A stretch of 64,000 nucleotides of DNA from Sorghum bicolor (lineage: Eukaryota > Streptophyta > Magnoliopsida > Poales > Poaceae), in contig NC_012877.2 of NCBI RefSeq assembly GCF_000003195.3, positions 23,641,838-23,705,837 of the forward strand, read 5' to 3'. Below, one piece after another: positions 37,413 through 47,963 of this stretch. The stretch's first letter is position 1. Each line of letters begins with the position of its first letter. The notes beneath the pieces were generated by a model. That model did no database searches, was not told the origin of the DNA, and was given only the letters and a program-made list of their open reading frames with translations. The position numbers and the translations under genes are program-made.

Positions 37413-37426
37413 TTGGTAATCAGAGC
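37413..37426 (+). other. Degenerate primer binding site, tRNA-iMet type
   Basis: ttggtaatcagagc is the initiator tRNA complement TGGTATCAGAGC with one inserted base, in the expected place for the start of a gypsy interior in plus orientation. Confidence 0.6.
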
Positions 37427-38544
37427 AAGGTTTATCGGTGAGCGTATCCAATCCTTTGTTGTTTTATTTTTCCTATAGTCTAAAAAAGCCAATAAAAACA
37501 GTAGATTTATTTCCGGCAATCCTATAAAACCTTTGAGTCATTGCTAGTATTGCTTATTTAGGGCTTGTTGATAACGGTTGCTTCGGCCGTGTCAAGTGCT
37601 GATTTTACTTCTAGTCTTTTAGAGTTTCGAGTTCTTATCCCCATCAAGTCATAGCTGTGCATCACCATATACCATCTATATTTTATCTATGGTGAAGTTG
37701 TATCAGCTGTGATTCATACTTGTACTCGACATATTGAATTTTAAGGTTCTGATTTACTCTAGAGAGAGTATACCTCTACTCTTTCCAGAAAAAGTTTGTG
37801 TGGAAAATTGCTCATTTACACTCTTTTGCTTATATAATGAATTTTGAGGTCCCCTCGAAAAAAGAAAAAGAAAAAAAAAAGAAAAATAGGTTGTTCATAT
37901 TGTTTTCGGTAGGGTTGCTCAATTTTGTTTCCGGTGGAGTGTTGTTGTTTTCTTTGTGTCTAGGCTTGCGTCTCTAGCATGGTCTATGCTAGTACCACTA
38001 TTGAACGTTAATTCAACTTGCTCTTACAACTAATGTGGTGCTAGTTTGTTCCTTGTTTTAGCCCACCTATAGTTCCATACATTCTACAGCTTTATAGGTC
38101 TTGTTGTTGTGGCACCGATACACTTTATTTTATTGTTGTGGACTTGTTGGTTAGTTGATTCATCCTGTTGAGTAAGTTAAGAATTGATAAGAACTTGTCG
38201 AACGGGTTAAGAGTAAGTGCCTTGTTATAGCCACATAGGACTTTTATTCCTTCACTTGTTTTCTTGTTTCCACAGTATTTATTAAAAGGAACAAAGGAGG
38301 ATAACAAAATTTCACAATCACCTCGCACTAGGACATCATCGATCGACTATCTACAGGGATAGATGAAATAATTACAAAAGTAGGCACTAGAGCGTGCACA
38401 CGACCATCTTCTTCTTCTACTATAGGGACATCATCACTGCCACCTCCCACATATAATACTGAGTTTGCACAAGGAGTGTTTAGTTCTCAAATGGAGAAGG
38501 CAGAGCAAAACCAGTTCAACAACTTGTTCTAAACATACTCTGTT
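37427..38544 (+). other. Decayed leader and gag region of the plus-strand gypsy element
   Basis: AT-rich with many stops in all frames. The stretch 38440-38535 (tcatcactgccacctcccac..., ttcaacaacttgttc) may be the degraded end of gag. No domain can be named. Confidence 0.4.
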
Positions 38545-38733
38545 GTGAAGGAATGGTGTTGTCGTGTTATGATTGATGGCGAGACTTGCAACCACCTTGG
38601 AAGCTTAGAGATGGTCGAGAAGCTTGGTCTGACCATAAAACCACTTCCATATCCATACTACATCCCAGTAAATTCTTGGGATAAGATAAAGGTAACTGAA
38701 ATCACATGCATTGAGTTTCATTGGTTCTTATAA
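38545..38733 (+). pseudogene. Retroviral-type aspartic protease fragment of a gypsy element
   Basis: Reads MKEWCCRVMIDGETCNHLGS, then LEMVEKLGLTIKPLPYPYYI and DKIKVTEITCIEFHW. The pattern CRVMIDGxxCNxLxSxxMVEKLGLTxKPxPxPYxI is one I recognise from grass gypsy polyproteins as the N-terminal half of the protease. The catalytic Asp is in MIDGE. The C-terminal half (LLGRPW) is absent; the sequence is replaced after a stop at 38733 by the MITE region. It is a fragment without activity. Confidence 0.65.
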
Positions 38734-38755
38734 GGATAGTGCATAATTTGACATA

Positions 38756-38998
38756 TGCGTTGTTTAGATGTGAAAATTTTTTGGATTTCGCTACTGTAGC
38801 ACTTTCTTTTGTTTATGGTAAATATTGTCCAATCATGGACTAACTAGGATCAAAACATTTGTCTCGCGATTTACAGGCAAACTGTGTAATTAGTTTTTGT
38901 TTTCCTCTATATTTAATATTTCATACATGTGACGCAAGATTCGATGTGATTGGTAATCTTGAAAACTTTTTGATTTTTGGGGTGAACTAAACAAGGCC
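38756..38998. mobile_element. MITE with ggccttgtttag-type terminal repeats
   Basis: The right end gaactaaacaaggcc and left end tgcgttgtttaga form imperfect terminal inverted repeats, with flanking ata/ata (38753-38755 and 38999-39001). The interior (ggatttcgctactgtagcac, ctcgcgatttacaggcaaac) is a phrase set I know as very common in sorghum and relatives. No coding capacity. The superfamily is uncertain; the 3-bp duplication fits Tourist/PIF-like elements. Confidence 0.8.
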
Positions 38999-39114
38999 AT
39001 AGTACATATGCAAGCATGTCAATTGTTGCTAGGTAAACCGTGGATTAATATAAATAATGTGGTGTACAACACAATTACTAATAAATATTCTTTCAATCTT
39101 GAAAACTTTTTGAT
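38999..39114. other. Junction segment with templated filler
   Basis: Between the MITE and the truncated LTR. Bases 39095-39120 repeat 26 bases of the MITE end (38955-38980) exactly, with an offset of 140, and pass directly into the LTR at ttttggagct. This looks like a repaired deletion junction. Confidence 0.55.
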
Positions 39115-42100
39115 TTTTGGAGCTCTAGAATTTGAGAAATGAATTTTATATAAAAATCCCCAAGATGAATTTATTTAAAAACCTAGAACTAGTTTTGAAT
39201 TGCAATTCAAATTCTAATTGGAATTTGAGGTTAAAATTTAAAGCAAAGTTGTAGAGCTATTTATTTTGGTCAACATTTGGTTTGGGGGCCAAGTCTAAAA
39301 AAGCTTTTAAATAAATCAAAAAGGGGTTAGAAAATGTTTTGGAAAAAGAAATTCAAAAAAATAGAAAAGGGAAAAGGGGGGCGCTAGCAGGCCGCCGCCT
39401 CGCTTCTAGCCCGCTGGCCGAAGCCAGCCCAGCCCGCGAGCGCGCCATCCCCCTCCTCGCTCCCGCGCCCGCGTCCACGCACGACGGCCGGCCGCGCCGT
39501 GCTGCCGTGGCGAGCCGGCAGGGCTCTGCCACCGCGTGGCGCGCAAGCACAGGCCTCGACACGCCCTGGTCGGCCACCAGGAGCGCCCGGCCGCGCCCGC
39601 CTCCCCCTCCTCGTCCATTTGAGCCTCTCCTCTCTCTCTCTCTCTTGCTCTCTCCTTCGCCCGTGCGCAGCAGCGACCAGCACCGCGGTCCGCCATTACT
39701 GGCTGAGCTCAGCCGCTCGACACCGGCCAAATTCTCCACCCAATTTCGCAACCGAGGGCGCCATTCGCTTCCACTTCGCCTTCCCCACCCTCTGCGCACG
39801 CTCAACCGTCAGCGTAAGCACCGTAGCAACCCCGGCCACTCACCGGAGCATGGCTGAACTCCGGCGAGCTCCCTGCTCACGTGGTCCGGCCGTCTCCGAC
39901 CTCCATTTATCTCGTTTTCTTGCCCATTGCGACCGCCTCGCATCCCCGCACCTCCTCTGCCCCATAGCCGCCCCGTTGTTGGCCAGAGTCGCCTCGTCGG
40001 CGGTTAGCCGTGCCACCGCTCCGTCATGCGCGGTGAGCGGGGCGCTGCGGAGCCTCCGAGCGGCCATTGAGAGTACCCCTCGATGCGCCAGAGTGAGGGG
40101 AACGCGCTGGTGGTGGTGCCGTCGCCGGAGATTTCACCGACGGCGAGTTTTGGTCACCGGAGCTCCTCCACCCTTCTCTGTGCCACTGACAGCGTGGGGT
40201 CGGGACCCACCTGTCTGTCTCAGAGAGTTGATGCGGGTGCACTGCACCGGGTGCACTTAGCCGGAGCCGGGGTGGATTTGAAATTCATTTTCAGAAAATG
40301 ATTTCTCAAAAAATGATTAAAAAGTGTTAAAGCCATATCTTGAGATCTATCGCTCCAAAAATGGTGAAATAAAGTTTGATGTGTTCCATAATTCAAGATC
40401 TACAACCTAGTGTCTTTGCATGTTATGTTTGTACAACTTTTCTGTGTAAAAGTATTTATTCCATAATTTGCTGTTATTTAGAAAATGTGTAGTAAATAAA
40501 ATATAGCTCAGAAAAATACGATTCTTGTTTTGCTAACTTTGCATGGATGTTTAGTCTTTGGGAAAAATATGTAACACAATATTTGCTGTAGGAATTAATT
40601 TATGTTGATTTAAATGCTTGCATAGTAGTGGTTTATGATTTTTAATAAATAATTGGATCATTCAATTAATCTGGAAATTTTTGTGGATATTTCTTATGTT
40701 AGTAAGTAATTTATAAATTATGAAATCTATTGTTTGACACCTTGTCACTAGTAGGGTATTTACACTTAATTATGTCCATTAAACTTGTGATTTTTGTGGG
40801 GGCCATGTTACCTATTCAAATGCTATAATTTTTTTTGTAGAATTTATTGAAGCACAGAAGTATATGCTACTATTGTAGGCTTAATAATAATTAAATAAAT
40901 AAACCCTTGCTATGCATAAGAAGAATAGAATAAATGGTGTTTGGTGTATCTTTGAAGCACTATGATAGTTTGCTGGTTAATAATAACTTGTAGAAGAGAA
41001 TGCAATAGATCCTTTACTTTGGTTACATGTTCTTCAATGATGTTGACTACCTTATAGAAATAGTTTCCTGTTTCATCTATGCACCATGTCATGAGCATCT
41101 TATCTTAATTTGCGTAAGCATTGCACTTCGGGCATCTTGCAATCCACTCATGAGCACACATGCATCATACAGGCTCGCAGGAGAACAAGGTGGGATCCGA
41201 GGAGCAGGAGGAGACACAGGAACAGGAACTTCCGGGAGGACCAGAGCTGGAAGGAGATCTACAGGAGTGCCCGTACCACAGGCCTAGCACCTTCGAGAGA
41301 GGCAAGCCCTAGAGCATTCTAAGTCTCCCTATTCTCGCTAAATTAATTTATTATATCATGATTGTTTCATAATGCTGCATTTAAGTGATAGGAGTTGCTT
41401 GATACCATTGATGCATATTTACTCCTTGATATCCCCATCTGTTTATCTACCTTGTCCTATGTAGATAGGCTCGGAGTCTATGCTTAGCTTGCTTACGGTA
41501 GAAGTCAGGTGATTTCCTGTCACCTGCGAGATATAGGTGGATACCTAAATGTTAGTTGTCAATGCTATGGTGAAAGGTAACCAAGTATTGGAAACAAAAT
41601 GAGAACGGGCAGGGTCTTATGGTGGTGTTTGACCATAGTGCCCCTACCTGTGTCGATTAAGGACCGATCGTTGACGGCCCTCTTGTCATATTGAACGCAT
41701 GCACCACACTTAGCTGGAAGGATAAGTCGTTCCGACCACGAAGCCTGAACACTATCCAGGCCAGGAGTTGAGCCGCCATGCGCTGTATTGGTGATGGTTG
41801 AGGAGAACGACGAGGGCGTGGCGCGCAACCTTGGTATACATTGGATACCTCGGTCGCCGGAACGGTCCTCGGGTACTGGTGCTGCCTACCAAACCTGCGA
41901 ATTGGTCCAGGATAGTGTAATATGGTGATCTGTAGCTCACTTGATCAGTCAGTGTGGTTTGTGTGGGGAATAACTCGCTAGCTGGTTAGAAATCGATTCG
42001 AATCGCCATCACTCCTGGATAGTGAGCACTTGACATGAGCCCTGTCCTCGTCGTAAGGACTATGAAACACTTGGGTTATGATAAGTCATGAACCTCAAAA

Positions 42101-42799
42101 GCTATGATAAGGTATTATCATATCACAACAATTTTGTTTACAATAGTACAGGTTCAAATCTAGATTGTAGGTATTAATACCTAACTTGAGCTAAATAAAA
42201 GAAAGGGGGATGTCAGGATATACTTCTAGGTTGTTAATGCTTTTATGCAAAAAGATTTCAGCTACCACACTATACAGCCTTCACAATCCTCGAAGAGTCT
42301 TTTATTTTGGTTTATGACGGGTAAGTCTAGGTGAGTACATTCTCGTACTCAGGGTTCCATTCCCATGTTGTTTTGCAGATGGTCAGATGTACTATGGTTA
42401 CTGCATTCACTACTTGTACCCAGCAAGGGTGATGACTAGAGCAAGGGTGATGGTCACTCTGCCTCTTCTTTTGTTGTTGTGGGAATAACCGAACTATGGC
42501 ACTGTATCAGACTAAGCGTGTGTGTTATTTGAAAACTATGATGCTTCCGCTACTCTTGAACTTGGTTTGTAATAACTGTATTTGAACTTCGATGTAACCT
42601 TCGAATGTTGCGAACTGGATGCATTTGTGGATGGTGATCGCTAGACTTATTATGATCTTGGCTATATGTACGATTGTGGTTTGAAATCCTTCGAGATTTC
42701 ACGGACTACCGGGATTATATGGGCTTAAACTTGGCAAGTTGACTGTGTAAATGGTCGCTAACAGGCTTAATCTCTTATAATTTGGGCGGTTCTGTTACA
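39115..42799 (+). repeat. 5' LTR of the Tekay element, 5'-truncated
   Basis: Aligns with 49731-53448. It includes a CpG-rich block (39390-40260) with long frames on both strands; the plus frame 39499-40260 has a shorter counterpart in the 3' LTR (50145-50831), but its protein is Ala/Arg/Ser-rich with no known motif. A CT run (39628-39660) may be the initiator region since no TATA box is evident. Further on, 41181-41309 is a Glu/Gln-rich frame (ENKVGSEEQEETQEQELPGG) also found in the other LTR. A hairpin (42331-42352) follows a consensus splice donor. The LTR ends gttctgttaca. Confidence 0.88.
42321..42326 (+). promoter_or_regulatory. Candidate 5' splice site in the LTR (gtaagt)
   Basis: gacgg|gtaagtc is a consensus plant donor, kept in both LTRs and in the Tekay-like LTR on the minus strand. 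With acceptor-like sites just before the ORF0 and gag ATGs it could produce spliced retroelement mRNAs. Confidence 0.4.
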
Positions 42800-42801
42800 G
42801 C

Positions 42802-42813
42802 TGGCATCGGAAC
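42802..42813 (+). other. Primer binding site, tRNA-iMet type (degenerate)
   Basis: tggcatcggaac compared with TGGTATCAGAGC: same position, nine of twelve bases kept, and the differences are transitions. Confidence 0.75.
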
Positions 42814-43624
42814 AAGGTTCAGCGGATTACTGTTCATAAGTACGTTCTAAAGCAAACTTAAATCTATTAATATAAGTTAATTACCTATTAACGGTAATTA
42901 ATGTGTTAAAACAAGTTTTTGGAAAACTACACAGTGTGCCAATGGTCATATCCATTATGCCCAGTTAAAGACTCTAAGGTGGCTAATTAAGTACTGACTT
43001 GGGGGTTATGCATTATATTTCTATTTCGTCGCTCATAAAGCGTGTAATAGTATGAGTGCCATTCATTTGAGTGGTAATGTATGGATCATTTTTTCCTCTA
43101 CGCCTAGGTAAGTGGCAGCTGTGAGAGCATGTTCGGATACACTGCCGATTTAGGGAAGTGCTTTAGGGTGCTGTCTCATGCATACATATCCAGTGTGCCT
43201 GGGAAAAGTACCACATGTTAGGAGATTCCGTCCTGAGAGGCGATGCCGTCACTAGGGCGATGATGTGGGTAGTGGCACGTCACATGCATAGGTGCGGTAC
43301 CTCTGTGTGTGGGGTGCATAGATTTAAAATTCTTGTTCTGCATGCTCATACTAGGGTTGGGCTGAAATGAGTTTTCTGCAGGTACACTAACCACATTCTC
43401 GCATAGAACATTAGTTATGCTTTGAGGGAACGTTCTGTGCCACCGCATATACCATTTAGTATTGACCTTTGTTTCTAAGTTTGTGAGATTGTAAGTTTTG
43501 TGCATGCATCATGTTCATTTCATATCATTACTTAATTCCTCCCCTTATTTAAATCTATCCCAATTTCAATTAAAATGATAAAATATAATCCTCAGTCTTA
43601 CCCAAGATATTCTATTTTCAGCAG
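42814..43624 (+). other. Leader of the Tekay element
   Basis: Non-coding. It is homologous in reverse to 9700-10436 of the Tekay-like non-autonomous element (tatttcgtcg..., gggttgggctgaaatgag, ctgcaggtacactaacca). Conservation of this stretch in a non-coding derivative suggests packaging or reverse-transcription signals. It ends in tattttcag|cag directly before the ORF0 ATG. Confidence 0.65.
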
Positions 43625-44676
43625 ATGGCACGCACTAGGCTCACCACTCGCAAGTCCACTGGTGGGCGGGCCCCTCGCCATCAGTTGGCACCTAGGAGCT
43701 CGCGTCACAAGAGCAAGTTCCTAGGAGAGTTTGGGATGCCTACCTTGTTGTGGAGGGTGCTCAGTTTGATGGGGTATACTGAATGAAGGGAACCTCGCTA
43801 CTATTGGAACCGAGACCAGCTTGGTGACGGGACCCTAGTGGGGATCGAGGCAGTGATTCCTATCAGTGGCAGTGACCCCACCTGGGGTGGCTGGGTGTAC
43901 GAGTCCTGAGGCAGCACACCTTTCCAGGGTGCTAGCAGGGCTGCTTTTGCAGTGCTAAGGGACATCATGGAGAGGTTTCTGCAGGAGCTGGCCCACAACT
44001 TCGCTGGGGTGTTTCCCCGGGGTGACCCCTACACTTCGGTGTGGGATCAGTCCGAGGAGAATGCTCTAGAGAGGAGTGCGGATGAGGATCAACACAGTGA
44101 CAGACTAATAGTACAGCTATGAGTGTTATGTTTGCCATGATGAAGACCTATGAGGGTCTAAAGCGCTGTTTGGGATGCTTGTCTGGGTCTCTACTAACAG
44201 TTCAGGATGAGAAGTGCCAGCTACAGCGTGAGTTTGACAGTGAGGTTGAGAGGCTGTAGGCAGAGTTGGCCCGTGTGACTCTAGGGAGAGACTAGGCAGT
44301 CTAGCAGAACAGTGTGTTGAGTCAGGATCTGCTAGCGGTGAGAGAGCAGAGGGACAGGGTGACCACAGCTCACAAGAACTGCGAGCGCATGCTAGTTCAT
44401 GTGCTTGGTCAGAGGAATGAAGCCTGGCATGAGGAGAACACCCTGAGGGCCCGACAGCTAGAGCTTGAGCAGCATCTAGCTAATGCTGAGGAGTACAATG
44501 AGAACCTGCATGAGGAGATCCACTAGCTACATAACTAGCTCCACCCTCACCACCAACCTGGAGCAGCTGAGTTGGACTCTAAGGATGAGATGGATGAGGA
44601 TCCAGAAATGGAGGCAGCCGCTAGTGGAGATGAGGACGAGGAAGGATCCGGCATGGATAGCGACCATAGGGAGTAG
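43625..44676 (+). pseudogene. ORF0: histone H3 tail-like N-terminus, novel domain, coiled coil, acidic tail
   Basis: ATG at 43625. Residues 1-18 read MARTRLTTRKSTGGRAPR, followed by HQLAPRSSRHKSKF; 17 of the first 23 residues match the canonical histone H3 tail, including the Arg-Lys-Ser around H3 Lys9 and STGG. Nothing after it resembles the histone fold. A tryptophan-rich domain follows (RYYWNRDQLGDGTLVGIEAV, PTWGGWVYES, RAAFAVLRDIMERFLQELAH), then, after a frameshift near 44100, a coiled coil (EKCQLQREFDSEVERL; ENTLRARQLELEQHLANAEE) and an acidic end (DEMDEDPEMEAAASGDEDEE), closing at 44676. Stops at 43784, 43907 and 44257 and several later ones are TGA or TAG in places fitting Trp or Gln. 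It lies between leader and gag. The intact length would be about 350 residues. The H3 resemblance is direct; the role is inference. Confidence 0.85.
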
Positions 44677-45012
44677 ATGCTAGGGCTCTAGAGCTAGTCC
44701 TTCTTTTGCTGTTGTTGTTGCATGGCATGTGCTTGTAATTTGTTGGGATCTTGGATGTGTAAGACTTTACGTGCTGAGTTATGTTGACGCTAAAAGTCCA
44801 GTGTATGTATGCTGGCAATTTTGGATGTATGCGAACCTTGTTGGCTAAATGTTAAGTAATCAGTTAGTGATGTTGTGTGTGGATGATGAATTATTGTGCC
44901 CCTGTTTATGGTGTGGATTTATTCTCGTTAGTAAATTCAGTATGGCACGATTTTGCATATGTCTACCGGTTGATAACAACTCCTAACGACTGCTTATCAT
45001 TGACGCATGTAG
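44677..45012 (+). other. Spacer between ORF0 and gag
   Basis: Non-coding, T-rich in the second half. It ends in gcatgtag directly before the gag ATG, an AG that could serve as a weak splice acceptor. Nothing else seen. Confidence 0.5.
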
Positions 45013-46154
45013 ATGGTGCAAACGCATGGTGGGGGTAATTGTAACCCCGGTGCTGGAGAAGGTTCCTCTAGAGGTGGGGCTCGCAGGAATGAGGAAAGGC
45101 ACCATCACCGCCACCACCACCGCCTCCTCCGTACACTGCGGACGTGTTTTTCGCGCAGTTTCTGGGGAGCCAACGAAACATGGAGCAAATGCAGCGAAAC
45201 ATGGAAGCTACCCTACGCAACATCACTAACAACACCCGCCGTGGGGATAACTAGGGCGACCATGGAGTGAATCAGTATAGCTCTTTCAAGGACATCATGG
45301 ACACCAAACCACCTGTCTTTAAGGAGGCCGTGGAACCGCTTGAAGTGGATGAATGGATTAACACCATGGAGCAGAAGTTTCGTCTCCTTTAGCTGACCGA
45401 AGAGCTCAAGGCAGAGTACGCAGCGCATCAGTTGCAGGGACCTGCTAGGATTTGGTGGTCTCATCATCGTACCACCGATCCAGAGGGGACCCCGATCACC
45501 TGGAATCGCTTCACCACCTCTTTCCAGGGAAATTATATTCCTCCGGGTGTGGTGGAGATGAAGATTGGAGAATTCATGAAGCTGTCTCAGGGAACCAAGA
45601 CTGTGAAAGAATAGCTGCACGCTTTTAACAATCTTGCTCGATACGCTCCAGAGTTTGTTAACACAGATGCTAAGAAGATTGCTAGTTTCTAGAGGGGCTT
45701 GAGCCTAAAGATGCTAAAGACCATGGGTACAGGGACCCGCGCTACTTTCAATGCCTACATCAGTGACTGTCTGACTCAAGACAACAATAACAACAACTAT
45801 AATGCATCCAAGTCACGTAAGAGGGCCTTCGAAGCCGGATCATCTCAGCCTAGGGCACCAGTGGCAGGACGTCAGTAGTATCGTCCTCATGCCCCAGGTG
45901 CTAGGTTCCGGCCCCTGTAGAAAAGAAGCACAGGACATCTGACTCAGCAGAAGCCGTACAACGTAGCAGTGGCTCCAACCAAGCCGAGGACCAATCCAGC
46001 TGCAGCACCAGCTACCAATACCATGACCAAGGGGCCGTGCTACAACTGCCAAAAGATGGGGCACTTTGCTAAAAAATGCCACTACCCCAAGAAGCAGCAG
46101 ACAACCTACCTAGCCCGTGTGCACCACACCTCGATAGAGGAGATCCCGGAATGA
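45013..46154 (+). pseudogene. Tekay gag (capsid and nucleocapsid), decayed
   Basis: ATG at 45013 (MVQTHGGGNCNPGAGEGSSR), with a His-rich run and a frameshift near 45110. The capsid core is recognisable: FKDIMDTKPPVFKEAVEPLE, EWINTMEQKFRLL, ARIWWSHHRTTDPEGTPITW and FTTSFQGNYIPPGVVEMKIG. A CX2CX4HX4C zinc knuckle (CYNCQKMGHFAKKC) lies at 46039-46080. Stops at 45390, 45612, 45690, 45876 and 45918 are all TAG, mostly at Gln positions; the frame ends in TGA at 46152, probably a lesion, because protease coding continues in the same frame. The protein would form particles and bind the element RNA. Confidence 0.88.
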
Positions 46155-46502
46155 GAACCGGTTATAGCTAGTATGTTCCCTATCAACCAACATCTTGCAG
46201 TTGTTTTGTTTGATTCTGGATCATCGCATTCATTCATGAGCCAAGCATTCACACAAAAGCATGATCAAGCAGTTATAGATCTGGGTTATGGCTATCGCAT
46301 CAGCTCAGCAGGGGCAGATGTATTGACAAAAAGAGTGGTTCGAGGGGCAACCCTGGATATAAGTAACCGTGTGTTCTGAGTGAATTTGGTGGTCATGCCT
46401 GGTTTAGTCTTCGATGTTATCATGGGCATGAATTGGATGAAAGAGTGGGACGCAGTTATAGATGCAGGGAAAAGGGTGTTATCTCTCAGGGAGCCTCAGG
46501 GC
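46155..46502 (+). pseudogene. Tekay protease domain, decayed
   Basis: Follows gag in frame. LAVVLFDSGSSHSFMSQAFT carries the catalytic DSG triad, then VVRGATLDISNRVF, a TGA (46377) and NLVVMPGLVFDVIMGMNWMK, the typical DVIxGMxW segment that ends plant gypsy proteases. The catalytic Asp is intact, so inactivity comes from the stops. Confidence 0.85.
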
Positions 46503-47480
46503 AGTGGTTCTTTTCAAGTACCCCTGCCTCATCAGTTTGACTTTGCTAGCATCTCTTGTGCTACGCAAGTGATTCCTTTAACCCAAATCCCCGTGGTTTG
46601 TGAGTTTCCTGATGTTTTTCTAGAAGAGTTGCTAGGACTTCCCCTAGATAGGGAAGTAGAGTTTGCTATAGAGTTGATACAAGGTACAGCACCAATCTCG
46701 AGGAGACCGTACCGGATGCCACCAAACAAGCTCGCTGAATTCAAGACTCAGTTGAAGGAGCTCGTGGACAAAGGTTTCATCCGGTCGAGTTTGTCCGAAT
46801 GAGGCTGCCCGGCTTTGTTTGTGAAAAAGAAGGATCAATCTTTGCACATGTGCATGGACTACCGTCCACTCAATGTTGTGACGATCAAGAATAAGTATCT
46901 CTTGCCACGGATTGATATCCTGTTCGATCAGTTGTCAAAGGCAAAAGTGTTCTCCAAGATAGATTTGAGTTCTGGGTATCACCAAATCAAGATCCACCCG
47001 CAAGACATACCAAAGACTGCTTTTTCTACCAGATATAGGTTGTATGAGTATCTTGTCATGTCCTTCAGATTGACAAATGCTCCTACATACTTTATGTATC
47101 TGATGAACTCAGTCTTTATGCCGGAGTTATGTGGTGTTCATTGTGACATTCTAGTTTATTTGGAGAATGAACAAGATCATGCTGAGCATCTAAGGGTCAT
47201 GCTAACACGACTACGAGAGGATCAGTTATATGCAAAGTTCAGCAAGTGTGAATTTTGGCTTAAGAAAGTTCCATTCCTGGGGCACATTCTGTCAGAAGAA
47301 GGGATCGCTGTGGATCCATCAAAAGTACAAGAAGTTATGGATTGGAAGGCACCAACTTCTGTCTCGGAAGTTCGAAGCTTTCTTGGTTTAGCCGGGTATT
47401 ATCGTCATTTCATCCCCGACTTCTCCAAGATTGCTAAGCCAATGACCAGTTTGCTACAAAAGGATCACAAGTTCGCCTAG
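46503..47480 (+). pseudogene. Tekay reverse transcriptase domain, decayed
   Basis: A linker with VVCEFPDVFLEELLGLPLDR and PISRRPYRMPPNKLAEFKTQ precedes the RT core: [40 protein letters not shown] and [20 protein letters not shown]. The catalytic FxDD box is damaged: [11 protein letters not shown] stands where FIDDILVYSKN is usual, with about three residues lost nearby, so one catalytic Asp is missing. [17 protein letters not shown] and [20 protein letters not shown] follow. Stops at 46800 (SE*GCP) and 47478 (FA*IEG) fit former Trp codons. Confidence 0.9.
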
Positions 47481-47963
47481 ATAGAGGGGTGTGAACTAGC
47501 CTTCTGCACCTTGCGAAAGCTACTGACCACTGCTCCTGTTTTGGCACAACCGGACGTTGAGAAGCCTTTTGATGTGTTCTGTGACGCATCGAAAAGTGGT
47601 TTGGGGTGTGTGCTGATGCAAGAGGGTAGAGTTATAGCTTATGCTTCACAACAGTTGAGAAAACATGAAGTCAACTATCCGACTCACGACTTTGAACTTG
47701 CAGCTGTTGTGCATGCTCTAAAGATCTGGAGGCATTATCTGCTTGGGAATAAGTGTCATATCTACACGGATCATAAAAGCCTTAAGTACATCTTTACTCA
47801 ATCTGAGTTGAATATGAGGAAGCGAAGATGGTTAGAGCTGATCAAGGACTATGATCTCGAGGTCCACTACCACCCAGGCAAGGCTAATGTGGTATCAGAT
47901 GCTTTAAGTCATAAACCACACTATCAAGTGGTCCACCGTTGTTTGAAGATGGTTTCAATCTAA
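47481..47963 (+). pseudogene. Tekay RNase H domain
   Basis: Continues the same frame after 47480: [60 protein letters not shown] and [13 protein letters not shown]. The acidic residues of the active site (DAS, E in FELAA, TDH) are all present. It closes at 47963 with [18 protein letters not shown], so this stretch is the best kept of pol. Confidence 0.9.

Noticed and set aside
39353..40301. Long overlapping frames (up to about 250 codons) in the GC-rich part of the Tekay 5' LTR
   Set aside because: Open on both strands because of high GC; no motif, and the counterpart in the 3' LTR (49886-50864) differs by frameshifts.
43625..43786. A histone H3 gene or pseudogene
   Set aside because: Only the first ~24 residues resemble H3; the following sequence has no histone fold and the frame continues into a coiled coil within a retroelement.
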